From positions 124,001 to 188,000 of the forward strand of contig DATCEO010000166.1 of NCBI GenBank assembly GCA_036510065.1: a DNA stretch of 64,000 nucleotides, written 5' to 3'. Source of the DNA: DASUBV01 sp036510065. GTDB lineage: Bacteria; Actinomycetota; Actinomycetes; Streptosporangiales; Streptosporangiaceae. A program made the translations under genes and the position numbers. Shown piece after piece: positions 56,984 through 64,000 of this stretch. Below the pieces are notes generated by a model. It was not told the DNA's origin. It saw only the letters and a program-made list of their open reading frames with translations, and did not search any database. How positions within the stretch are numbered: the stretch's first letter is position 1; each line of letters opens with the position of its first letter.

Positions 56984-57913
56984 TCAGAGCCGGGCTTCCG
57001 CGGCGCGCCGGCTCAGCTCGCGCAGCCGGGCGCTGGTTTCCTCGTCGGCCGGGGTGTAGGTCACCATCCTGGTGCCGAGCCGCTGGCCCAGCCACAGATG
57101 GGTGTAGTTCAGCCGGAGCAGCCCGACCTCCTGGTGCAGGTAGCGCTTGGTGAGGTTCTCCGGGGCCGCAACCTCGTGCCGTTCCCAGAGCTCGGCGAAC
57201 TCCGGCGATGCCTTCAGCAGCCGCGACACCAGGCACTTCCAGGCTGGCTCGGCGACATGGTCGGCCATGGCCGCGCGGTACTCGGCCACCATCCGCCGGG
57301 TGGCGTCGGGCCAGTCGATGATGGCCACGCGGTGCGCCGGGCTGGTGAAGATCCGCCAGAGCGAGTTCCGCTCCTCGAACGGCAGGTCGCTCAGCGGGCC
57401 CATGAGCCGCTCATAGGTGGCGTTGTAGGAAAGGATGTCGTAGCGGGCGTTGCGGACGCAGGCCGGGTAGGGCTCCAGCTGATCCAGGAGCAGCTGGAGC
57501 ACGGGCGGTACCGCCTGGCAGTCGCCCTCGGCCGTGCCGTCCGGCGCGTCGGCCAGCCGGAACAGGTGCTCGCGCTCATGCGGATCCAGCAGCAGCGTGC
57601 GGGCGACCGCGTCCAGCACCTGCGGTGACGCGTTGATGTCGCGACCCTGCTCCAGCCACGTGTACCAGGTGACGCCGACCCCGGCGAGCGTGGCCACCTC
57701 TTCCCGGCGCAGGCCGGGCGTGCGCCGCCGGGCGGCCGGCGGCAGGCCGACCTGCTCCGGGGCAATCCGCTCCCGGCGGCTGCGCAGGAACCCGGCCAGT
57801 TCCCTGCGGCGCAGCAGCAGGTCATGGCGGGCCGCCGCGCGCCGTCCGTCCGGGGCGGGGCGGCTGTCGGCCGCGGGCCGGGCCGCAGTAGCTGGCGTAC
57901 TCATGACTACCAT
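56984..57913 (-). CDS. MmyB-type helix-turn-helix transcriptional regulator
   Basis: The 309-residue regulator has an N-terminal XRE HTH (LAGFLRSRRERI ... RTPGLRREEVATLAGVGVTWYTWLEQGRDINAS, the hallmark of this class). The MmyB-like ligand domain follows (YDILSYNATYERLMG, ERNSLWRIFT, YRAAMADH, KRYLHQEVGLLRLNYTHLWL). In actinomycetes such regulators lie divergently beside the oxidoreductase or exporter they control. Here the divergent neighbour is an MFS gene 93 bases away. Starts at 57913 and 57904 are both possible. Confidence 0.9.
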   Translation of the reverse strand: MVVMSTPATAARPAADSRPAPDGRRAAARHDLLLRRRELAGFLRSRRERIAPEQVGLPPAARRRTPGLRREEVATLAGVGVTWYTWLEQGRDINASPQVLDAVARTLLLDPHEREHLFRLADAPDGTAEGDCQAVPPVLQLLLDQLEPYPACVRNARYDILSYNATYERLMGPLSDLPFEERNSLWRIFTSPAHRVAIIDWPDATRRMVAEYRAAMADHVAEPAWKCLVSRLLKASPEFAELWERHEVAAPENLTKRYLHQEVGLLRLNYTHLWLGQRLGTRMVTYTPADEETSARLRELSRRAAEARL

Positions 57914-58006
57914 CTTGCCATGGGTTCAATGGGGTTGCCAGGTACCTCCACTACCAGTATCAGCAGGCTCTAGTACCCGGCTGAGAAAGGCAGCCAGTAT
58001 GACGGT

Positions 58007-59525
58007 ATGCCCTCACCACTGGATTCCGCTGACGTCGCTACGACCAGCCTCGGCCCCCCGCCGGAGCTGACCGCGGGTCCCGCGACCGACCGTCTCCGCC
58101 CCCTTCTTGACCACCTCCGCGCCGGGCGCCCCGCCCCGGCGCTGCTCACCGCCACCGGCCTGTTCGTCGTGCTGGTGGGCGTCCTGCTGCCGATGGTCGA
58201 CTTCTTTCATCGTCAACGTGGCGCTCCCGACGATCGGCCGGGACCTGCACCCCAGCCCGCCGCTGCTGGAGCTGGTCGTCTCGGGATACGCCACCGCCTA
58301 CGCGCTGCTCCTGATCCTGGGCGGCCGGCTGGGCGACAGCCTGGGCCGCAAGCGGCTCTTCCTGCTTGGCATGGCCGCCTTCACGATCACCTCGCTGGCC
58401 TGCGGCCTGGCCCCCACGGCGCTGTTCCTGGTCGTCGCGCGGGCGGCGCAGGGCGCGTCGGCGGCGCTGATGGTGCCCCAGGTCCTGGCCACGATCCAGG
58501 CCGCCACGACCGGGGAGCGCCGGGCGCGGGCGCTGGGCCGGTACGGGGCCACCGGCGGCATCGCCGCTGTCCTGGGCCAGCTGCTGGGCGGCCTCCTGGT
58601 GTCGGCGAACCTCGACGGCACCGGGTGGCGGCCGATCTTCCTGGTGAACGTCCCGATCGGGCTGGCCGGGCTCCTGCTGGCCAGCCGCCACGTGCCAGAC
58701 AGCCGGGCGGCCGTGGCGGCCCGGATCGACGTTCCGGGAACGGTGCTGCTCGGCGTGACCGTGCTGGCCGTGCTGATCCCGCTGACCGAGGGCCAGGCGC
58801 TGCGCTGGCCGGCCTGGGCGATCGGGCTGCTGGCCGCGGCACCGCTGGCGCTGGCCGCGCTCGCCGCGGTAGAGCTGCGCGCCGAGCGAGCTGGCCGGTC
58901 GCCGCTGGTGCCGCCCTCGCTGCTGCGGCATGCGAGCATGCGCAGCGGGCTGCTGCTGGCGCTGCCCTTCTTCGCCGGCTTCGGCGCCTTCATGTTCTGC
59001 TACGCCCTGCTGGTCCAGCAGGGCCTGCATGACAGCCCGCTGGTCGCCGGGGCCGGGCTGGTGCCGATGGCGGCAGCCTTCCTGCTCGCCTCCCTGTCCA
59101 CCTCGAGGCTGCTGGCCAGGTTCGGCGCCCGCGTCCTTGCGGCCGGGGCGGCGGCGCAGGGCGCGGGCCTGGTCATCCTCGGCCTGACGGTGCTGGCGGA
59201 CTGGCCGCACGTGTCGGTCCTCGTGCTGGCTCCCGGCATGGTGGTGGCCGGCTTCGGCCAGGGCCTGGTCATGAGCCCGCTGTTCGGCCTGGTGCTCTCC
59301 GAGGTGCCGCCGGCGGTGGCCGGCGCGGGCGGCGGCGTGCTCACCACCACCCAGCAGACCGCCCTGGCGCTCGGCGTCGCCACCCTCGGCACGCTATTCC
59401 TGGCGCTGGCCAGGGACGGGGCGGGGATGCGCGACGGGTTTCTGGTCGTCGTGGCCGTCCAGGTCGTCATCGCGGCGGGCCTGGGCCTTGGTGCCCGCCG
59501 CCTGCCGGGCTGGCGCGCCGGCTGA
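58007..59525 (+). pseudogene. DHA2-type MFS transporter, frameshifted near the N-terminus
   Basis: The frame starting at ATG 58007 encodes a cytosolic N-terminus and the first half of TM1 (LLTATGLFVVLVGVLLPMVDFF). The rest of the transporter is one base out of phase from about 58208: IVNVALPTIGRDL, GRLGDSLGRKR (motif A), then about 13 more helices to 59525. Removing one T from TTT at 58205-58207 restores VDFFIVNVALP. The whole would be a ~505-residue DHA2 drug exporter. It is a young pseudogene, a sequencing error, or a phase-variable gene. It is divergent from the MmyB-type regulator. Confidence 0.8.
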
Positions 59526-59543
59526 CGCCGCGCGCTGAGAGCG

Positions 59544-59577
59544 GTCCGGGCCGCGCTGGTGACAGCGCGGCCCGGAC
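59544..59577. terminator. strong bidirectional terminator hairpin
   Basis: GTCCGGGCCGCGCT (59544-59557) pairs perfectly over 14 bases with 59564-59577 around a six-base loop. It lies between the convergent MFS gene and the secreted-protein gene. Confidence 0.8.
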
Positions 59578-59607
59578 TCCCCGGCGGTATCGCGGCCCTC
59601 GCCCGGA

Positions 59608-60402
59608 TCAGCAGACCGTCGCCTGCCCGGCCCACGGACACGGGGACACGGTGGTCAGCCCGCCGATGTCCAGGCCCTCGCGCCAGATCACCCTGGCGCG
59701 TCCCGTCCAGGCGGAGATGGCCAGGAAGCTGCCCGCGGAGGTCGCCCCGTAGAGCTGGCGCCCCGCGGCCACCAGTCCCCACACGCGGTGGTAGCCCGTC
59801 CGGCCCACGATCCGGGCGGCTCCCGTGCGCACGTTGACCGTGGCCAGGATCGACTCGGCTGAATGCGGCCGGGTCACGGTGGCGTAGAGCCGGTGGTTAG
59901 CGAAGACGAGATCGCCCGACGAGCCGAGGCCGTGCCCGTACCGGCCGATAACGGCGGCCCGGCCGGTCCGGGGATTGACCCGGAAGAATTCCCCGTGCTG
60001 GTCAGCACCGTAGAGGGCGTCAGTTCCCGGCTGGGTGGCCAGCGCGTTGGCGGCCGTGATGCCGAGCGACCCGATCTTGTGCCGGGCCCCGCTGGCGGGG
60101 CTCAGCCGGTACAGAGCCGTGAAGCTAATGGCGTAGAGGATCCCGTGCCGGAAGGCCAGGTCGGTGAGCCTGGTCCCGGCGCGGCCGGCCAGGACGGCCC
60201 GGTGCGAGCGCGGGTACAGACGGTAGAGCGCGCTGTCGGCGGCGAACGTGACGCCGTAGACCAGCCGTGGCGGCATGGGCCTGGCCGGCGCGGCGCTGGC
60301 CGCCGCGGGAGCCAGCGTGAGCGTGCCTGCGGCAGCCAGCGTGAGCACGGCGGCCAGCGGACGTTGTAACAGCAGTTTCCGGAATCTCGCATAGGACGTC
60401 AT
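59608..60402 (-). CDS. secreted beta-propeller-like protein of unknown function
   Basis: This 264-residue protein has a clear signal peptide: basic start (TSYARFRKLL), hydrophobic core (AAVLTLAAAGTLTLAPAAA) and a likely cut at ASA-AP. The mature part has repeated blocks of ~45 residues with GILYAIS, DALYGADQHGEFFRV, HRLYATVT and RQLYGATSAGSFLAI elements, as in beta-propellers. Two Cys close the C-terminus (SPCPWAGQATVC). ATG 60402 was chosen for its GGGGG upstream. No enzyme motif is seen. Confidence 0.75.
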   Translation of the reverse strand: MTSYARFRKLLLQRPLAAVLTLAAAGTLTLAPAAASAAPARPMPPRLVYGVTFAADSALYRLYPRSHRAVLAGRAGTRLTDLAFRHGILYAISFTALYRLSPASGARHKIGSLGITAANALATQPGTDALYGADQHGEFFRVNPRTGRAAVIGRYGHGLGSSGDLVFANHRLYATVTRPHSAESILATVNVRTGAARIVGRTGYHRVWGLVAAGRQLYGATSAGSFLAISAWTGRARVIWREGLDIGGLTTVSPCPWAGQATVC

Positions 60403-60565
60403 GGCTAGCCCCCGGGCCATCTCAGAAAGTAATCAGCAACTGGCCGATAGTAACAGCGCCCTGGTCAGGACGGCCTCACCTGGCCAAGGCCGACTTCCCG
60501 GCGGTTGAGGGCTTCCCGGCGGCAGGGCTACCCGGCAGGTGCGGGACTCCCGGCCGGTCAGCCGG

Positions 60566-61783
60566 TCAGCCGGTCAGGGCCAGGGTGGCGCCGGTTGGGT
60601 CGACCAGCCGGTGGCAGCCCGGCGCGGCCGGGAACTTGGCCAGCGGCCCGCGGACCCGAGCCTTGGGTCCGTCAGGGCCGGTCAGGATCGCCCCGTCCGC
60701 GGCGCTGGCCACCAGCTCATCGCCGACCCGCAGCAGGACCGCGCCGTCCCGGCTCGCCGACACGGCCGTCCGGCCGGCCCGGAGCGCCTCCAGGATCGCC
60801 GCCGGGTCGTCGGCCTCCGCCTCGGCCCAGGTGGTCGGGGTGCCCGGCAGCGCGTCGTTTCCCGGCCGGTGCCAGTCGCTGCCGCCGACCGGGATCGCCG
60901 CCGGATCCCAGGCCATCCACCAGCCCAGGGGAGTGGTCCAGTGGGTGTCCAGCCAGCTCCAGTGCCAGACCTCCAGCAGCGGCGGCCGGCGCTTCATCGG
61001 CGTGGCCCAGCTCACGTGGCCGCCGATCGGGTGGTTAACCGACAGCAGGCCGCCAGCCTGCTCGGTGGCCTCCAGCCAGGCATCTGGCGGCTCGCGGAAG
61101 TCGACCCAGCCGATGTCGCCGAGCGCGTTGGCGTGCCCGGTGTCGATCGTCAGCTCCTGGCCGGGCACCAGCACGATGCCGTGCGCCGCCGCCGCCGCGG
61201 GCAGTTCGGCATGGTGGCTGACGGTGTTGTGATCGGTGACCGCGATGAACTCCATGCCCTGTCCGGCCGCGAACCTGGCCAGCTCGGGCACCGTCATCAC
61301 GCCGTCCGAATGCACGGTGTGCGTGTGCAGGTCGCCGGCCAGCCAGCGGCGGCCGGCGGCGGCCGGCAGCTCACGGTGCGGCGGCCGGTCGAGCAGCGGG
61401 GGCAGGTCCTGGGGGACCGGGTCGGGCGTCAGCTCGCCGGGCGTGCTGGAGACCTCCACGGTCACCCGGTACTCGGCGCCGCCCGGCGGCACCCGGTACA
61501 GCCCGATCACCACGTGCCAGGTCCCCGGCTCCAGCTCGCCGGGCAGGTAACCCGGCGTCGCCACGCCGGGGCAGATCACGAACGACCGGCGCGCGCCGCC
61601 GGACCAGCCGCGGAAGCCGTCGGCACCCATGCAGCCCAGGTCCATGACCGCGCCGGACCGCTCGTACTCCAGCTCCGCGCCCAGTGCGCAGGCGCCGGGG
61701 GGCACATCCACTGGCAGGTACTGCCACGCCGAGACGAAACGATCTTCCAGGGTCCAGCGCCCGAGGTGCCGCGTAACGACCAT
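60566..61783 (-). CDS. CehA/McbA-type PHP metallohydrolase
   Basis: The 405-residue protein starts with a beta domain (about 1-135). A PHP domain follows with metal motifs LHTHTVHSDG, VTDHNTVSHH, GQELTI, VNHPIGGHVSW and GGSDWHRPG. That is the CehA/McbA layout; named members hydrolyse carbaryl, but most have unknown phosphoester or ester substrates. There is no signal peptide. It starts at ATG 61783 and is the last resident gene before the integrase. Confidence 0.85.
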   Translation of the reverse strand: MVVTRHLGRWTLEDRFVSAWQYLPVDVPPGACALGAELEYERSGAVMDLGCMGADGFRGWSGGARRSFVICPGVATPGYLPGELEPGTWHVVIGLYRVPPGGAEYRVTVEVSSTPGELTPDPVPQDLPPLLDRPPHRELPAAAGRRWLAGDLHTHTVHSDGVMTVPELARFAAGQGMEFIAVTDHNTVSHHAELPAAAAAHGIVLVPGQELTIDTGHANALGDIGWVDFREPPDAWLEATEQAGGLLSVNHPIGGHVSWATPMKRRPPLLEVWHWSWLDTHWTTPLGWWMAWDPAAIPVGGSDWHRPGNDALPGTPTTWAEAEADDPAAILEALRAGRTAVSASRDGAVLLRVGDELVASAADGAILTGPDGPKARVRGPLAKFPAAPGCHRLVDPTGATLALTG

Positions 61784-61897
61784 GGGCTCATCTGATCAGA
61801 CATCCGGTCCGGAGGCGACCGTCCACGCAGGTAGAAGCTGTGACGGCGCCCCGCAGTGGCGCTCCTGATGCCGACCTGATGCTTCCCGCCCTGGAAA
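61784..61897. other. boundary region between resident DNA and the integrase gene
   Basis: These 114 bases separate the PHP gene start from the integrase stop. They must include the PHP promoter and probably one attachment site of the element, since integrase genes lie next to att. No tRNA 3' end is visible. TGATGC occurs twice five bases apart near 61867-61883. Confidence 0.35.
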
Positions 61898-63103
61898 TCA
61901 TGCCCCGGCCTCCCTGATGAGCCGCGCGAACCGGTCGGCGGCCTGCCGCTGATTGCCGGGCAGGACGTGCGCGTAAACGCTCATGGTGATCGTCGGGCTG
62001 GCATGGCCGAGCCGCTGACTGACGACGTGCACGGGCTCTTTGGCCAGCAGCAGCAGCGTCGCGTGAGTGTGCCGCAGGTCATGCAGCCGGATCATCGGAA
62101 GCGCGTCCTCGCCGAGCGCGGCCCGGCACCGGGCGATATCGCTGGCGAACCGATGCGTCATCGCGCCAGGGCTGGCGTGCTCGCCCTGGATGTCACCGAA
62201 CATCAGGGCATCATCACGGGCCAGTTGCAGCGCCAGCGTCCCGCGCGCCTTACGGTGCGCCTTCAGCAGCGCCGTCGTCGCGTCGTCCAGGTCGACGACG
62301 CGCGGCCGACCGGTCTTGGTGTCGCCCTCGACCATGGTGCCCGGCTCGCCCGTCTCCTGGATCATGCTCGCCGACCGGCGCACCCGCAGCGTCCCCGCGT
62401 CAGGATCAAAGTCGCGCCACCGCAGGGCAAGCGTCTCGCCGCGCCGCGTGCCCGTGTTCGCCATGAGGTGCCACAGCGCGTAGGTCGAGCTGCCGTCGGC
62501 TGCCCAGCCCAGGAAAGCGGCGAGCTGCCTGGCTGTCCAGCAGCTCATTTCCGGTGCCTTCGCCTTCCGCACCGACGGCGGCGACGCCGCGACCGCCGGG
62601 TTGCGGCTGATCCGCTGCGTCCTGACCGCCTCGGCCAGCGCCCCGTACAGGATCGTGTGGATGTAGCGGACGGTTCGCGGTGACAGCCCCTCGCCAGCGT
62701 GGCCGCGCTCGACCCGTCCGCTGCGCTCCAGCTGCCGGTACATGGCATTGATCCGCGCGGTCGTCAGCGCTGGCAGCAGCACCCTTCCGACCGCCGGGTC
62801 AATGTGCAGCCGGACGTTCGCCCGGTAGCTCGCCAGGGTCGACGGCTTCACCTGCAGCCCGTCTAGCCACTCATTGAGATACGCGCCGGTCTGCTGGCGG
62901 CTCGGCGCGACCAGCTCGCCGCGGGCCGCGTCGACCAGCATCGTCCGCAGCGCGTCCTGTGCTGCCTTCTTGGTGAACCACTTCTCGCCGGTAGCGCCGC
63001 GGCGCCTGGTGCCGAAACTCGGGTGGCCGATCGCCCACCGCTCGGTGCCGTTCCGCTCCCGGTACGGCCAGACTGAGCCCTCACCCGGTGACCTGCGTCC
63101 CAT
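61898..63103 (-). CDS. tyrosine site-specific integrase
   Basis: A 401-residue integrase of actinobacterial integrative-element type. An N-terminal AP2-like arm-binding region (EGSVWPYRERNGTERWAIGHP) and a SAM-like core-binding domain (QTGAYLNEWLDGLQVKPSTLASYRANV) precede the catalytic domain. The catalytic residues are all present: Arg in TGTRRGETLALRW, Lys in TKTGRPR, HDLRHTHATLLL, LGHASPTITMSVYAHV with the nucleophile Tyr. The XRE gene ends three bases upstream on the same strand, so they form one transcript. Confidence 0.95.
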   Translation of the reverse strand: MGRRSPGEGSVWPYRERNGTERWAIGHPSFGTRRRGATGEKWFTKKAAQDALRTMLVDAARGELVAPSRQQTGAYLNEWLDGLQVKPSTLASYRANVRLHIDPAVGRVLLPALTTARINAMYRQLERSGRVERGHAGEGLSPRTVRYIHTILYGALAEAVRTQRISRNPAVAASPPSVRKAKAPEMSCWTARQLAAFLGWAADGSSTYALWHLMANTGTRRGETLALRWRDFDPDAGTLRVRRSASMIQETGEPGTMVEGDTKTGRPRVVDLDDATTALLKAHRKARGTLALQLARDDALMFGDIQGEHASPGAMTHRFASDIARCRAALGEDALPMIRLHDLRHTHATLLLLAKEPVHVVSQRLGHASPTITMSVYAHVLPGNQRQAADRFARLIREAGA

Positions 63104-63106
63104 AAC

Positions 63107-63538
63107 TCAGCCGTCCTCTGCTTCGGTCCGGCCCGCGAGAATGGCCGCCGTCTGCATCGGGTCCGCTGCCACCGAGTCCGTCCAGGCGGCGGCTTCCCGC
63201 ATGAAACTGGGCACGTTCCCGGCCCACCGGATCTCGCCGGGCCCTCTTACTCCTGACCCGTGGATGACCCCGCCTGCTGGCAGCTCGATCCACGGCGATT
63301 CCTCGGCGGGAACCGCGAGCCGGACCATGCTTGTCTCAAGGACGAGCGCCAGGCCGAGAAGCTCTTCGGCGGTCACGCGCCTCTTGCCTTGCTCGGCCAG
63401 GCTCACGGTCGAGCGCAACCACGCGGCAAAGCCCAGGCTCTGCATGCGGGCGCTGACGTCGGTCTGTGACAGGTTCGCGGCGGCACGCGCGGCGCGGATG
63501 TTACGGGCGAGAAGGCTCGCGTACTTGACCGGCTGCAT
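63107..63538 (-). CDS. XRE-type helix-turn-helix regulator of the element
   Basis: The 143-residue protein has an XRE-like HTH at about 10-60 (LLARNIRAARAAANLSQTDVSARM ... STVSLAEQGKRRVTAEELLGLALVL). The second half may fold on a ligand or dimer surface (WIELPAGGVIHGSG). ATG 63538 has no ribosome site but lies six bases after a good promoter, suggesting a leaderless mRNA. By position it probably represses excisionase and controls integrase. Confidence 0.8.
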   Translation of the reverse strand: MQPVKYASLLARNIRAARAAANLSQTDVSARMQSLGFAAWLRSTVSLAEQGKRRVTAEELLGLALVLETSMVRLAVPAEESPWIELPAGGVIHGSGVRGPGEIRWAGNVPSFMREAAAWTDSVAADPMQTAAILAGRTEAEDG

Positions 63539-63699
63539 AGCGCCAGTGTCGCGGCAATCGCACGCAATGGCAAGGGCATCTAACAAAGTTCGGCGCAATC
63601 TAAACGCATCCGCTTGCTTCGACGGCGGTTCTCGTGCAACCATCAGGTCGTGATCGCAGCGTGCGACTGTCTAACGCCTGGCGCCAGGGAAGGTGCACA
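63539..63699. promoter_or_regulatory. divergent control region of the XRE and excisionase genes
   Basis: On the minus strand TTGCCA and GACACT are 17 bases apart, and the latter ends six bases before the XRE ATG. This fits a leaderless promoter. GCAAT is repeated near 63552-63575, and the region is AT-richer than the chromosome. CCTGGCGCCAGG (63677-63688) is a perfect 12-base palindrome just before the excisionase ribosome site. Confidence 0.45.
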
Positions 63700-63915
63700 A
63701 TGAGCGACTCCGCTACCGCAGGCATCCTCGACGGCAAGCTCTTCGCGGACGTTCCGGAGACAGCCGAGATCCTCCGTTACGACCAGCGGACCGTACGACG
63801 CGCCATCGAGGCCGGCGAGATCCCCGCGGTACGGGCTGGCGGCCGGTGGCGGGTCCCCACGACATGGCTGCGCCAGCAGGCCGGGCTTGGCGAGCAGCAG
63901 GTCATCCGTGCCTAG
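63700..63915 (+). CDS. excisionase-like helix-turn-helix protein
   Basis: This 71-residue protein has a MerR/excisionase-type winged helix (FADVPETAEILRYDQRTVRRAIEAGEIPAVRAGGRWRVP). It is the family used as recombination directionality factors and small regulators. GGAAGG lies about six bases before ATG 63700. It is divergent from the XRE gene and close to the integrase, fitting an Xis role for the element. Confidence 0.85.
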   Translation: MSDSATAGILDGKLFADVPETAEILRYDQRTVRRAIEAGEIPAVRAGGRWRVPTTWLRQQAGLGEQQVIRA

Positions 63916-63924
63916 AAACGGCAC

Positions 63925-63952
63925 CGGGCGGCACCCGAAGAGATGCCGCCCG
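63925..63952 (+). terminator. hairpin after the excisionase gene
   Basis: CGGGCGGCA (63925-63933) and TGCCGCCCG (63944-63952) form a perfect nine-base stem with a ten-base loop, ten bases after the excisionase stop codon. Confidence 0.55.
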
Positions 63953-63989
63953 ACCATGACCGATCCCGCCGCTGAAAACGGAGACCACG

Positions 63990-64000
63990 ATGAGCATAGC
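63990..64000 (+). CDS. start of a further gene of the element (partial)
   Basis: ATG 63990 follows GGAGACCACG and opens a frame cut by the window edge. Another ATG at 63955, in a different frame, is also open to the edge. Only a few codons are visible, so nothing can be said of the product. Confidence 0.3.

Overview
The window is a very GC-rich chromosome segment from an actinomycete. The evidence is heavy GTG start usage, overlapping stop/start pairs, and the actinobacterial block mtrA-mtrB-lpqB-hpf-secA followed by moeZ and the adnA-adnB repair helicase-nuclease. F420-type oxidoreductases, an HGxxPAAW-motif membrane protein and a mycosin-like protease agree with this. I cannot place it below class level with confidence. 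No rRNA, tRNA or CRISPR array was seen.

Layout. 0-6.7 kb: a gene 3' end, a MOSC protein, a short UvrC-like nuclease, an ARMT1/DUF89 protein, a MerR regulator, and adenosylhomocysteinase (ahcY) followed directly by a divergent second copy. 6.7-18.2 kb: an envelope module with two bacterial-PH proteins, an RDD protein, an M18 aminopeptidase, a SpoIIM-like protein, and a leftward MoxR/DUF58/DUF4350/DUF4129 operon below a Pro-rich multi-pass protein. 18.6-30.5 kb: mtnA, mtrA, mtrB, lpqB, hpf, an orphan NarL-type regulator and secA. 30.5-43.1 kb: an Rv3235-like protein, moeZ, a small membrane protein, a mycosin-like protease, an alkyltransferase-like protein, adnA, adnB and folD. 43.2-61.8 kb: accessory genes, including stress and repair enzymes, PhyH dioxygenase, GNAT, AlkA-like, MpaB, UbiB/ABC1 kinase, M20 peptidase, NudC, PsiE, TetR with Ddn-like oxidoreductase, MmyB-type regulator with MFS transporter, and a PHP metallohydrolase. 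61.9-64 kb: one edge of an integrated element (tyrosine integrase, XRE regulator, excisionase).

The central block links a two-component system (MtrAB with lipoprotein LpqB), ribosome hibernation (Hpf) and protein export (SecA). ahcY and mtnA serve S-adenosylmethionine by-product recycling. AdnAB, the ATL, the AlkA-like protein and the UvrC-like protein form a scattered DNA-repair complement.

The most unusual signal is in secA. It carries an in-frame, diverged tandem duplication of exactly 468 bp (156 residues) covering helicase motifs V and VI, so the product has two copies of this part of NBD2. Next are an ahcY paralog missing several catalytic residues, a palindromic repeat element inside the adnB reading frame that has a relative in an intergenic region near 16.7 kb, a candidate structured RNA upstream of hpf, a 38-residue Lys-rich gene, and several decayed genes (MFS frameshift, YciI remnant fused to an SRPBCC gene, HhH remnant).
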